Shown: positions 21,835-33,900 of the stretch, piece after piece
Layout of the letters: each line of letters starts with the position of its first letter
Position numbering within the stretch: the stretch's first letter is position 1
Source: Emydura subglobosa
Taxonomy: Eukaryota > Chordata > Testudines > Chelidae
Length of the DNA: 64,000 nt
Assembly (NCBI GenBank): GCA_007922225.1
Contig: ML679961.1
Coordinates: 9,791,433 to 9,855,432, forward strand
Reading direction: 5' to 3'
Translations under genes and position numbers: made by a program
The notes under the pieces: model-generated
What the model was told of the DNA's origin: nothing
The model's database searches: none
What the model saw: the letters and a program-made list of their open reading frames with translations, nothing else

Positions 21835-22340
21835 CAGGGTAAGGGATCCCTCTGGGGGGGGGGGGGGGGTCTGGGGTAATCCCCATGGGCAGGGTCTCTG
21901 GTGGGGGATCCAAGAAGGTGTCTCAGGGAATCCCAATGGGGGGGTTCTCAAGCTGCAGGATCCCAAGGGGTGTGTGAGGGGAATCTCCGCAGGAAGGATC
22001 TCAGGCTGGGGGATCTCCACAGGCGAGAGGGGGTCTCCGGCTGGGGGATCCAGTGGGTGGGGTCCTGGGAGGGGATCCCAGGAAGTGTCTGGGGGAATCC
22101 CCGCACGCGGGGGTCTCTGGCTGGGGGAATCCCTGTGGGTGGGTGGGGTCTCAGGCTGGGGGATCCAGTAGGGGGGATCCTGGGAGGGGATCCCAGCGGG
22201 TGTCTGGGGGAATCCCCAAAGGCGGGGTCTGTGGCTGGGAGATGGCCGGGGCAATCTCCACGGGCGGGCAGGGTCTCAGCCTCGGGGATCCGTCTGGGGG
22301 CGGGTCTGGGGTGGGGGTGTCTCAGCCTGCGGGATCGCCG
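21835..22340. repeat. GC-rich minisatellite beside the promoter
   Basis: Repeated GGCTGGGGGATCC and GGGGAATCCC words run through the stretch. A larger unit is visible: the block starting GGATCCAGTGGGTGG at 22046 recurs at 22161 (GGATCCAGTAGGGGG), a period of 115 bases, with the same order of TCCTGGGAGGGGATCCCAG and GTCTGGGGGAATCCCC inside. A G run lies at about 21847-21868. Long open frames on both strands here come from the repeat and the base composition. Confidence 0.75.
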
Positions 22341-22439
22341 CGGGCGGGCGGGGCTCCGGCAGGGGATCCCGGGTCCGGGTCCGGAGGGGCGGCTCGTGAG
22401 ACAGGCGGCGCCCCCGGCTCGGCCTGGGCCCTGCGCCTT

Positions 22440-22638
22440 TAACGGGCCGGGCGGCGGGAGGGGGCCGGGCCGGCGGACGCCGTGAACGTGCCGGTGCCGC
22501 CTCCTGCTCCCCGCCCCGCGCTCCCCTTCCTGCCAGGCAGCCGCCGCCGCCTCCTCGCAGGGACCGGCCCGGCTGCTCCGCCTCCTCCGCCGCCGCTGCG
22601 GGATTCGCGGCTCCGCCCGGGCCCGCCGCCGCTGCCGG
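22440..22638 (+). other. KTN1: Putative KTN1 exon 1 (5' UTR)
   Basis: Known KTN1 genes have a non-coding first exon. In this CpG island the best donor is CCGG|GTGAGT, with the exon ending at 22638. The start is a guess from the position of the Sp1 words. There is no coding need in this exon, because exon 2 has its own start codon and an upstream stop in frame. Confidence 0.5.
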
Positions 22639-23868
22639 GTGAGTGGCCGCCGGAGCGCTCCGCTCCGCGCCCGGGGCCGGCCGGGTTCGCCCGGGGGGGA
22701 GCCCACGCGCAGCGCCCGCCCCGGCTAGGCCCCGGCGGGGGGAGGGGGACGGACCCTGCTTGGCTCGGGCCGGGCCGGGCCGGGCTGGGCTCCGGGGGGA
22801 TCTCGCGCGGGGCCGCTGGTGTGTGTGGGGGAGGGGCCCCTCCCTCGGGTTGAGCTCTGAGGGGAGGGGCCTGCCCTGGGGTTGCCTGGGGGGGATCCCT
22901 GAAGGGCTGGGGGCTCCCTTGGGGGAGGGGGGGCACCCTGGGGGTGGGATGGGGTGCGTGAGGAACCTCCTAGGAGGCCCAGCCCGTGGGGAAGGAAGCC
23001 GAAGTCTGGCTCCAGACCTGCCCTTGTCTGTTTCACCGAGGGGAGGGGCACATGCGGTGGGATTTATTGGGGGGCGGTGGCTTAGGATGCTGTGTGAGTG
23101 ATCGTGTGAGTGATCCAGTGACTTATTTACTATCCCCCCTCTTCCCTCCCAATGGCCATTAAGGGGGTATGGGGAGCCCCGGGCTGGGCATGTGGCTATT
23201 TCAGGGCCTTGGTTATGCTCTCTGGTGCTGTTCTGAGTGGTGATTAGCCTTGTAAATAGTTTTCAGCCAGCCGAGAATAGAGACCTCTGGGCCTGTGGGA
23301 TGCACTGTGGCCTGGGAATTGAGAGAGCTCAGCACCTCACGTGTTCAGGCCCTGAGAGACTGCTGTGCTGCTCTGGTTTTTCTGGGGGGAGCTTAAGTTT
23401 AATGTAGCTTGCTCCTTAACACTTGCAGTGTTGAAAATGAAGGGGGCGTGTGGAGAAAAATGGAGAGATTTCCTTGCCTCTGAAACAGTCGTCTTTGGAT
23501 ATTACAAAACCCTGCTTGCTAGGGGCGACTTTTAGCCTTTGGAAAATACTAGACTGAACCTAATATTGTGTTTCAAGAAAACGCTTTCCTTGGGTCTCTG
23601 AACCTCCCTAAAAGATGTTGCCTGCTGTCCTTTTAAATATTTAGTTCAAGCACCGACATCTTGCTTATGAATTCCTTGGCTGTGGATTACATGCGGCTTT
23701 CCCCTCAAATCAAGAGGCACTATATATAAAAAATTAATGAGAGAAAGGAAACCTTCCTTGGATTAATGTAAGCAATGAATGTGATCGACTATTTTGGGGG
23801 AGATGTGTGTTCCTTAGACTGCAAGCGTAAGCTGCATAGTCACTAGGTACAGGAGTGACTTTAAATTA

Positions 23869-23986
23869 GTGTGACCAGATAGCAAGTGTGAAAAATTGGG
23901 ATGGGGTGAGGGGTAATAGACACCTATTTAAGAAGAAGCCCTGAATATTGGAACTGGCCCAATAAAATTGGGACATCGGGTCACCC
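23869..23986. mobile_element. Small MITE with TA duplication
   Basis: Ends GTGTGACCAGA and TCGGGTCACCC are inverse to each other at 9 of 11 positions, and TA flanks both sides (23867-23868, 23987-23988). The TA duplication and the short length suggest a Tc1/mariner derivative. The AAAATTGGGA words inside occur twice. Confidence 0.55.
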
Positions 23987-26900
23987 TACTTGAAATGAAA
24001 GAATGTTTGGTACTTTCTGCCTTTGTATTTCTTTATGTGAAGGAAGGAAGGGAAACTGAGTCTTAAGAATGTCCAGCTTAAACTAAGAACAGCTTTCATA
24101 GAGCTCTAGCAGTAATTTGGCTAAATTCAGTTTCAGATAAATTGCAATTAAGCATGTCTATGAATTATTATAGGTAGGTGTCTCTGTAGTTGATTGGGGG
24201 CACCATAGAAAGTTTTGGAGGACATGCTAGCAAGCTGCTCCTTAAAGTTAAACTTCAAAATGCAAACATTCTGCACTTACGTTTTGCTGTATGCATAATA
24301 TAAGGATATCTAAAAAGCTTTTTATTTTTCAACAATATAGAGTACATTTAAGTCATTTTTCTAAGAAGATGCTTTGTACTAGTTGACTAATTCCTACTTC
24401 AAAGCTTCAGAATCACAGATTTATAAATAAACCTTGATGTCTTTGGAAGTTCTGGAAGCGTATTTAAAGGTCTGAGGGGAAAAAAAGAAAGCTACTATGC
24501 TGTATTTTTTGGAAATAACTCTTTCCATAATGGGTCCATCTCTTGATTTGCAGTGACAGCTGTACAACGAGCATGCTATGTACAGAATTAATCATTATTT
24601 AGCCACTAGACTAATGTTGGTAAAACTCTGCTTTATGAACTGATTCTCTTGGAGATCTTTATAAACTGCCTATTGTGACCTCATAACATCAGAAGGCAGT
24701 TTAACATTGTAAATTCCCTCAGAAAATGAGAAGTTTGTCTTAAAAAACACCTCCTTTTTTAACAATTAGGCAGCAAAGCAGTCGGGATCCAAATCTATAG
24801 AAGCAAAAATAAATTGGATTTTTTTATAATAAATTAAGACACAAACACACTTTAAAAGGACAGTCAAATCAAATTTGCCCCAAACTCTGTTTAAAAGAAT
24901 TTCCAAAACTTTAAAAAAAAATCCCGTGGATTAACTAATATATTTTAAAAATGAACAATTCCCTGGCAGCCAAAGTGTTGCAGGATTGTGCTAGTGCTGA
25001 AAATCTTTTTGTGAAATAGACGGTTTTCATTGACTAAGTTGAGAAGTGCAAAATGTAGAGCACTCTGTAATGTAATTCATTATAATGAACTCTGGAGACT
25101 TACGAACTACTTTAATAATCTGACTGGTACGTCCAGTTTCATTTTTATTCTTTTGGCACAGGGAAGTACGGTTAAAATTGAAAAGAAAGATAGGGTTTGA
25201 AGAAGGGGTATCTTGGGTATTTTTTTAAAAAAAGCTAGGGATTCTGTATGACAATATACACTTGCCTATAACTAAAACATTTTTACTAACCCAATTATTT
25301 AAAAGCAAGGACATGACAAGTTAAAGACCTCATACACCTCAAATTGTGCACCAAATGAATGCATTTCTCTTAAAGAAATGCATATTTCATTACAATATAA
25401 CAACCCTAACTGTCCCATAAATTGTTGGTTTTATATTGTAACTTTTATCTTGATTGTGATATCGGAATACTTTGTACATACGATCAAATGGAAAATATCA
25501 GTTAATATCAACTGACAATAGAATATCTTAGAAAAATACTTCCTGCTTTTTCTTTAGAATAATTTGTGTAGTTTAATAGGAAAAGTGTATAGCATTATTA
25601 TTATGGTATGAAAGTGCAATTGCGTTTTAGGCTGGATAGTGTATAATTACATTTCTTTTTCAAAAGCTATGCTGTCTATATTTTGAGATCAGCAATGATT
25701 TTGGGGAGGTCAGACTACAGACTGATTTGCGCTGTCCGTTTCTTATATAATGGACTGTGTCAGACTGAAGTCCTTAACTGTTTATCTTGTCTGAAGTGCT
25801 CGAGCTCTACAAGTGATGCCATAGGCTTCTGTCTGGGTTTTTAAGGGTTTTATAATATCACCTATCACAGCACGTTTCCCATAAACTACATTGTTGTCAT
25901 TTAGCATCTTTAACCACCTAATTGCTTTTAACCTTCTTAGTTATGTATCAGAATACACATGTTTTCAGTTTAGTAAATGTTGGAAACAAATAAAGAAAAA
26001 TGTTGCTTAAAAATCGTAAGTGGTTGCCATGAAGATCAAAAAGATATTTGGTTGGTACATTACACCTTTCTTCAGGTGTGTTTGGGTTCCACTCTTCTCA
26101 AAGTAAATCCCTAACAATTTGTAAGTTTGGATTGGAAGTGATTATCTGCCTTGTGGAGCTTCTGTCTAATTTTGGTTGCAGTTTCCATCCATGAGTAGGC
26201 GGTATAACTGGCTTTACTACATTTTTGCTCTTACATCTTATGCTGATGTTGCTTTTTGTATGCTATGATTAAAATATAACTTTTGCGTATAACTCATAGT
26301 GAGGAAAGGTTGTGTTTGGATAAGAATGCAAATGACCTGAGGATTTGTTAACTAGACATTAGTTTTATTATTGCTTTTTTAAATTTAACTGTCTACTGTA
26401 GTCAGTCTTTTAAATATGCTTTAAACTCTTTTTAAATCCTTTCTGATCTAAAGATGAGGAGGGGAGAAATGTTAAATAAAAAAATGCTCAATTGTTTGTG
26501 TGGCTGGGGGTGGAAGGGAAGGATACAATTAAGAAATGTTCAGATGATAAAGCTGTGCAGGCCAAGTTTTGTTAAAATTGTTGAAAGGGGAAGGGCAAGA
26601 TTTTTCTCAAGCCTGCATACAGCAGTGAGATTGTTCAGTTAACCATATAACAGCGTTTTTAAAACATCATTCTTTACTCCACATATTCGAGATTAGATGA
26701 TCATAGGTCAAAGTACGCGAATCACTACTTGAACCTGGTTACCATAAAATAATTGGTGCTTAACAAAACTGTTTTAGAAACTGCAATTCTTTACTGACTT
26801 CAGTGGCTGTGTGGAAAATGTACTTTACTTTATACTCTAAAGTACTCTATACTTTAATTGTAAGACTGTTACTGTGCTGGAGAGAGCTGAAGAATGAAAG

Positions 26901-27369
26901 CATTTATGTGGGAAAAGACGTAAAATAGTTATATATAAAATATAGAAACTTGTAAAACATTCTGGAGGACGATAGAAGAGATATATAAGGAAGTTGCATT
27001 GAATTCTGGCAACTTTCCCCTCCGATCAGGCTGCTTGTAGTTTCAGTTTTGGGGCAGACTATACAATAGTAAATATTTAGCAAATCAAGTAAAATCATAC
27101 TCCTGCATGTGCTGTGTCCAAAGCATTATAATAAATATTAAGGGAAATCTGGCTCTTAACTCTTGCTCAGTTAGTGAGTGGCAAAAAGTAGCAGAACCGA
27201 ACGGTTTACAGACTGACACTGTGGTATGATTTTTGAGAGTCTCTGCAAAGTCACATGCCCACCAGATGAATGGGGCACTAAGAATAAATTATGAGACTGT
27301 TTTAAACCAGTAAGACTGTGAATTTCTGATCTAAATATCTGCTCTAGCCAAATCCAACTTTGCTGCTAT

Positions 27370-27725
27370 TTATTTGTTTTACTCTAGCACTTAGCAGCCC
27401 CTGTTGTAGAGTGGAACTCCATTGTGCTAGGTGCTGTACAAACATGGAACAAATATGGTTCCTGCCCCAAAGAACTTACATACTAAGTAAGTGTTGATTG
27501 TGCTAAATTGTGAAGGTGTAGTGTGGTGGTGGTGGTGGGGAAGAGAATGATGAGAACATCATGTTTGACAGCATTTTCATCTTCTATTTGCTTGTTTGAT
27601 TACTGTAAAAATTAGGATTCAGAGGAGAGCTTTTCCATCCCATATCACTCTGATTCAGGCAGAGCAGAGACTTGAATCTGGGTCTCCCACATCCCAGGCC
27701 AATGCCCTGACTACTGTGCTGTAGA
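27370..27725 (-). repeat. L2-like 3' end and SINE-head remnant, antisense
   Basis: CCATTGTGCTAGGTGCTGTA and TTCCTGCCCCAAAGAACTTA at 27420-27480 are typical of antisense L2-like 3' ends. GAATCTGGGTCTCCCACATC and GCCCTGACTACTGTGCTGTA at 27673-27724 look like the inverted tRNA-like head of a SINE. Whether both belong to one element is open. Confidence 0.5.
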
Positions 27726-29689
27726 GTAAATCCCCCCTATCGGAAATGTTCAATGACTGCCTTATTTCCGACTGGTCTAGGTTGAATGAGTGACACGTGC
27801 TGTGCTGAAATATACGTCAGCTTCTCCAGCAAAATTAAGAATCAACTTTTGGTTGGGGCAGGGGAACAGCAGTTCAGATCCTGGCCCCACTTGAAACAAA
27901 TACAGGAATTGTTCATGCCTCCGTATTCTGTGTAATTCCTCTATTGTGAATTTGCTTCCCAGGGGAACTAGAAGTAACTTGTGTTGGATTCTTTGCACAC
28001 AAACAGACCAGCAGAATAACTGCTTCACTGATACTGGCTGTGCTCAGGAGTGCTGTGATTTAATTAGATTATATTTGAATAAATAAATTAATCTTTATAA
28101 ATGAGCTTAAAGGGACACTGTCAGGTCAACTGAGGCCCTAAATATAGGTGCTAGGCTTTGTAAAAGCTTGTTTTGACAAGTACAGTGCTAATAAAATCTT
28201 AAACAGAGACCCTCTGTTACTAAAGGAATTACACTCCCTTGTAGTGTTCTCCACTCAAACATTGCAGCATCCTGTTAGTGTGTGAGATAACAACAGAAAG
28301 TGAAACTACAAAAAGGAGTGGGCTTGTCTATTTTTGCCCAAGGTCACTGGAATGGGGGGGAGAAACAGTAGGTGTGTGGACGAGAGGTTATAATTCTGTG
28401 AGTAGATCTGTCTATTAAAATTAATTAAAAACCTCCTAGTCCTTTTTAGTCCTCATCCTGAACCGTCGCTGTAGGATTTTGATATTAGTAATTTCCCTTA
28501 AGGTGTCACACGAAAGGTGGTTGGTTTGGAGTTGCTCGTGGGTGGATGGGTGCAAAGTCTGGAATGTTTCTTTTCTGCTCTTTTTTTATAACTGAGAAAT
28601 TTCAAGTCTCCTTGGTCTTTGCTAGTGGTCTTTTTGGAGGACGCAGTGAAATGGACTGGGAGCTATCCTTGGCCTGTAACTGTGGTGGGGATATGTAGTG
28701 GTTAACTTTTGATTTGAAGTTTAAACAGTTTTAATATAAATCACTTTCTTGCTATCTGTGATACCATAAACCTAATAATTCTGTAGCTCTCTATCTCTAC
28801 TGTGTTTATCCTAGATGGCTAAGACCTGAATTCCTGATATTGGGGGGAGGGAGGAGAGAAGCAGGTGAAGTCTTTTTCCCAAAGACGACTTCTAAAGACT
28901 ATGGAATAAAAATGACCCACACCCTGTGTTTTCTTTGTGCATCATTTTGTGGGTCACCTCTTTGCAAGTCACTGTGCTGGTTACCTTTTGTAGGTTGTAA
29001 TATATCCGTAAACCTGTAATGCTTGCAAGCCACACATCTTATTGTGGTGTTAATTCCTATTACAGGTGGTAATGCCTCCAGCAGCATGTAGAGTTAACGC
29101 CCTTGCTTTCATTGACATGCTGGCAGGATTTTCCCATAAACTTTGGTTAGGGTTGGTAAATAACAGTAAATCAAGCGGTGACAGTTCTAGTCAGTCTTGA
29201 TTACTGTTCCTAATGGACTTCTTCCCAGAGGTAACTGGTAGTCTTAAACTTGGCCTACACTGTTCTTCTTTCTTTAAACTTCCCACCAGAGGTTCTACCG
29301 GAGTGACTTCACCTTAGGAGCGTTAGTGGACACCAGCCTCCAGAGTTCCAGATACCGCTGTGTCCAATCTACTCTGAACAGGATTATTTTGATTTTTGTA
29401 TCTGTTGATGTTTACTTTCAGCACCCACCCCTCAAATCCGAATCAGCAGCCCCTCCCTTTTTTTTTGGGTAGAAAATCCATTTAAAAAATATCCCTTTGA
29501 AATTTCTCCTGTGATTTCTCTCGCTGGAATACTCTCTTTCAAGTATACAGGTAGTGCTGATGTTACAGGACCTAGTCAGTCACTTAAAGCATCACTATCA
29601 GGAAACCGGGCTTTGTGTTAATTTCCTCAATCTTTACTATGTGACACCACTTGAACTTCAGCCGCTCCATACACTTTCTCTTTTCCATA

Positions 29690-29804
29690 GGTGCTGGAAC
29701 GAGGGATGTTGGGGGTGCAACCGCACCTACTGGCTTGAAGTAGTAATAACCCAAATACATGGTTTCCACCGTCAGCACCCCCATTATAAAATTGTTCCAG
29801 CACC
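29690..29804. mobile_element. Small MITE with GTGCTGGAAC ends
   Basis: Starts GTGCTGGAAC and ends GTTCCAGCACC, exact inverse of each other. A second copy with the same interior words (TTTCCA, CAGCACCCCCA) lies at 40653-40781. No clear target duplication; superfamily unknown. Confidence 0.6.
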
Positions 29805-30325
29805 ACTGCTTTTTCTGTTCTGGACTGTGCATATTAACTACGTGGAAAGGTTGATAAGGCTAATCTGTGGATGTTCAGGCCGTTCAGTGTATGTCAACCC
29901 AGAGAAAACAAAGCTTGACTTAGAAGCCTCTGAAACACTCATATAACATCTGGAAATTGAGGTCCTTTCAACTACAGGTATATGCATGCAAGATTCATGC
30001 TGCTTTCCCCCTGCAATAGATGTGAACTGACTCTGATGAGGACTGGATTGTTTCTTGGTGGCTTTCTGGAGCAGCTTGGGTACCTGAGTTACAAGCTGCA
30101 TTCATAACCTCTGTCGTAGGTTAGATCAATAGAAATGCAATTATGCATATATTTTGGATTCCTTGACCTCTTATTTCCAAAACTCCTACAACTTTTCTAG
30201 CATTTCTTGTACAATTGGATGTTGGTATAAACAATGGCATTAGAGCGGAAGTACTCCCGGTCTGTCTGTCCGTCCATGCATTGTCTCTTATCTTAGATTG
30301 TAAGCTCTTTGAAAGCTTACACTTA

Positions 30326-30952
30326 GGCTACATCTCCTTTATATGCCATGGTGAAAAGCAAGCTCCATCCAAACTGTTATGTCTGCCACGTGTCAGTGGA
30401 AGACTTCTCCAGAGAGCCACAGGGAATCCCGCTTACCAGAGCCTTTTCCCGCTGCTGGAGTCTTTTTCCTGCGACAGGGAAAGGCGGTGGCAGCAAGGAG
30501 GCAATGGGACACTACACTGCTAAAAATAGCGCTGTAAACATGGGAGGCATGGCTCTGGTGAGCAGAGAGCTGTGTAGGGTACGTACTCGCTTACATACCC
30601 ACCCCCTTCTGGCATATCTTTACTTGCCCAAGCCAACCGCTCTGGGTACACTGCTGTTTAGACCAGGGGTTCTCAAACTTTTTTTGCTGGGACCCCATTT
30701 GAAAACATTTCAGGCTGTGACAATACCCCCAAATAGTGGACCCCCCCCCCATGCAATGTCACCCTTACCGACGTGTGGGGGCTAACAGCTCGCAACCCCT
30801 GCCGTGATAACCTTGCAACCCCCTGAAGGGTCACAGCGCCCAGTTTGAGAATCCCTGGTTTAGACCCATGCTGGGAGTGGCGGGGATGGGGACTACAGAG
30901 GTATGTACTCTGCATGCTGCTGAAACAAGTGTAGTGCAGTGTAGACACACCC
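30326..30952. mobile_element. Harbinger-type MITE inside the CR1
   Basis: Left end GGCTACATCTCC, right end AGTGTAGACACACCC. TTA flanks both sides (30323-30325 and 30953-30955). It carries a hAT element inside. Confidence 0.65.
30664..30857. mobile_element. hAT-type element inside the MITE
   Basis: Ends CAGGGGTTCTCAAAC and GTTTGAGAATCCCTG differ at one position. The 8-bp target duplication GTTTAGAC is exact (30656-30663, 30858-30865). 194 bp, non-coding. The innermost and youngest part of this nest. Confidence 0.9.
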
Positions 30953-33900
30953 TTAAAAGGTGTGGACAAATTGACAAAAGTCTGGAGGAGATAAAAAATG
31001 ACAAAAGGTTTAGAAAATTTGACCCATCAGAATGTGTGCGTTTGTTTATGTTTTTTAAAGGAGAGGGCATGCTTAGCCTTGAGAAAAGATGGCTGGGAGG
31101 GGGGTGGATCTAATCTCTTCAATCTGTTAAGAACTATTATAAGGTAGGCTGCTGATCAATTGTTCTCCGTGTCCGCTGAAGGTAGAACAAGGAGTAATAG
31201 GCTTAATCTTCAGCAAGGTTAGATATTAGGAAAAGCTTTCTAACTATAAGCGTCGTTAAGCACTGGAACAGGTTACCTAGGAAGGTTATGGAATCTGCAT
31301 CGTTGGAGGTTTTTAAGAAAAACACCTGTCAGGATAGTTTAGGTTTAGTTCTTCCAGTCTCAGTGCAGGGGTTGGACTAGATGACTGGTCAAGGTCCCTT
31401 CTAGCCCTACGGTTCTTTGGCAGGGACTATCTTTTTGCTCTGTATTTGTACAATGCGTACCACAATTGGGCTCTGGTCCATGACCGGGACTCCTAGGAGC
31501 TGCAATAATAATAATTTGGAGGATAAGAGTGATGACAGAACAACTTTTTTTTTTTTTTTAAAGACCAGCTGGGAGATTCTAGGCACAATACCAGGATACT
31601 TGTCTTGTGGAGAGAGAGAGACACTGGTGTAGCTCAGTCCTGTGCATTGCACAATAAGGTTACTGCATTTATGCAAGAATATAGGAAGGAAGTTATTGAG
31701 AATTTAGACAGTGATAGCAGTGTCAAAAGATATAGTTACTATCAGTCAGTTAAGGAATGCTCTGCCCCCCCCCCCCTTGGTTTTTTTCAGAGCAGTGTGC
31801 TTTTGCCTGCTCTCATTCTTCCAGATGTTTGCAGTATATCAGCAGGACTCCACTGCTCACAGGAAGATTTGAGTGCCGTCCGAATTGGTTTGTAACTGTT
31901 TAGAAGCCAAGGAAGATGACTAAGCAATCATACGAGGCACAGTTATTCTGGGATAGCTCTAGGATTTGGCTAGGTTGTGACTGAGTGATAAGGGAACTGA
32001 AAATGTCATTAGTTGGTAATTTGACTGTTGGCTTAATCTTTGATCACTGGCTGAGGCATTTTTCTCCTAACCCTTTTGCTTCAGAGTTTAAAGTCAGATG
32101 AAAAGTTTGAAGAGGAGAAGAGAGTAATCTTCAGACCTCATCCCGTGAGCAAAAACTTGAAGCATCTGGAAGTGAACTGTCCCCAAAGTCCTTGTGCTGT
32201 ATCTTCAGAGTGCCAGAAGAATTCCAAGTGTGGTTATGTTATAGTGGCTCTGTGTAGGATCCTCTGCTGTGGGTCCTATTTTTACGGTTGAATTTTCATG
32301 GCTTCCAGCTCCAATGTGCTTCGTTTACAACTAAATGAGTGTTTTGGGTTTGCAGGGCTGGCAGTTAGAAACCAAAATGGGATCTGAAACTGAAGATGGG
32401 TTCCTGAAAGTGACTGTCTTTAAATAACCACACTTCCGCCCATAATCACCCTTTAGGGATCTCTACTGCTTCAAATAGAGGCCAGTCCTGGTCCTGAAAA
32501 GCAGATGATTTTCTCCCTTGTCTGTTCTTCTCCAACCCATTTCAAGCATTATTTTATGTTGTTGCTAGAACACTCAACTACCTCGTGAACAAGTCGTATT
32601 ATCTTCGTGTCAGACAGTGGTTCTGGTTCGGATCGTATCAAGACACTTGTCTTTGTCTTGCTGTTTATGTAGCACCTATGCTATTGTACATACTTTAGAG
32701 CACCATTAGGGCTGCTTTAAATTTTGCTGAGTTGCTAGTGGCCCCTAAAAGTCATTCTTCCATCTGGGGATCCTCTGAGTCCAGCCGTGCTCCGGCCACA
32801 TGCTGTGGGCCAGGATGGGCTGCTATATGCCATGGTGAGAAGTGGAGGTAATTCTGAGCAGGCTGAATGTCTCTGTTTCCTTTGCCCATGAAGTTTCCAC
32901 TGGTTTGAAAGATTGTACTGCTATTGCCAGTATACTCAGTTTGAAGCATAGGGGATTTCTCTTAAACTAAGTGGGAGCATTGTATCCTACGGTATCCAAG
33001 CGTTTGTACAAATACTTGTTGGGAATGTGTGGCATCAATTCTGAGAAAAGATAGGAAGGGCTGTGCTATTTTCTCCCCTTCTCCCCCGTCTCCTTGTTAG
33101 TATTGTATATATTTGACATTCAGATACGAAATGGATGCTCCAACAGGTCAGGCTGCAGGGAAACCTCATTTCTCAAAATCCAGAGTGTAAATGGCTTGTT
33201 CTTTTTGTGGGACCTGATTGTTGGGGGAAGGGCTCCTCAGTGACACGTTCCAAGTTCAGGCAGTGCAGAAGAAAATAAGAAGCAAGTCTGAAGTAGCATC
33301 CTCAGAGTCCTGGAAACTCTAGTTCATAGCAAAACTTCTCCAATGGGTCTTGATTATGGTTTTACGTAGTGCTGCAGCAGACTTTCCTGGAGAAATGGAA
33401 TGGTAAGTACCTACATCTCTCTACTACCTTTCAATAAGGTCATTTTCATATCTAAAGCCTGTGATGCACGATCAAGTTCGAGTTGCATGCTAAATTTAGA
33501 AAACCTTCACAGCTTAGTGTGTGAGTATGTATAGAGCAGATTTTTTTTTTAAGTAGCTGCCAGTGTCTCCTGAATGGGCTAGAGTCTACAAAATGCAGAA
33601 TAATTTTATCCCTCCTACCTTCATAGTACACTATTCTAATTATGGTTTGAGCAGCTGTCTTTACATTTTTTCACCTTAAAATATACATGGTTCAGTGAGA
33701 TGTAGAATGTCATTTTTAAGAGGGCCTTGAGATACAGTTAGTTTATATGTTTTAGTTTGCTGTTTCAATTAAGCCAAATGGATGTGCTGGTTAGCCAGTT
33801 GTCATGTCATACTAAATTCTAAAAGATGATGTATATTATGTGTAGCATATTTCTGTTTTTCATGGCCCTTTCCTTTTGCCTCCCTCCCCAAAATAAATCT

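Larger units (their letters stand above)
21800..23100. promoter_or_regulatory. CpG island over the KTN1 start
   Basis: The GC content jumps from AT-rich surroundings to very high values, with frequent CG from about 22240 to 22850. GGGGCGG-type Sp1 words occur at about 22297-22304 and 22386-22392. There is no TATA box at a suitable place, which fits a broadly expressed gene. The island is placed directly before a donor site at 22638/22639 and 35 kb before the KTN1 start codon. No start site can be read from the sequence. In human an antisense transcript starts divergently at this promoter; nothing here proves or excludes one. Confidence 0.75.
30315..31412 (+). mobile_element. CR1 LINE 3' part, inserted in the L2-like repeat
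   Basis: The sequence GGTGTGGACAAATTGACAAA at 30959 is homologous to GATGTGGACAAATTGAAGAA in the longer CR1 at 48281. It continues through CACTGGAACAGGTTACCTAG to the usual CR1 end (GGACTAGATGACTGGTCAAG and CCTTCTAGCCCTACGG). Coding remnants are too decayed to read. A CTTT word flanks both sides. Confidence 0.65.
30260..31517 (+). repeat. L2-like LINE 3' end split by nested insertions
   Basis: The left part ends ATCTTAGATTGTAAGCTCTTT (30292-30310). The right part resumes at about 31416 with CTTTGGCAGGGACTATCTTT and runs to the TAATAATAAT tail near 31515. In intact copies, such as the one at 60240-60920, these words follow one another closely. The 1.1 kb between them is a later insertion (see entries 30315-31412, 30326-30952 and 30664-30857). 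Confidence 0.65.

Noticed and set aside
21948..22706. Open frame of 252 codons on the minus strand in the CpG island, and similar ones on both strands
   Set aside because: Proline, glycine and arginine-rich text from the minisatellite and base composition; no domain, and open frames occur in several phases at once.
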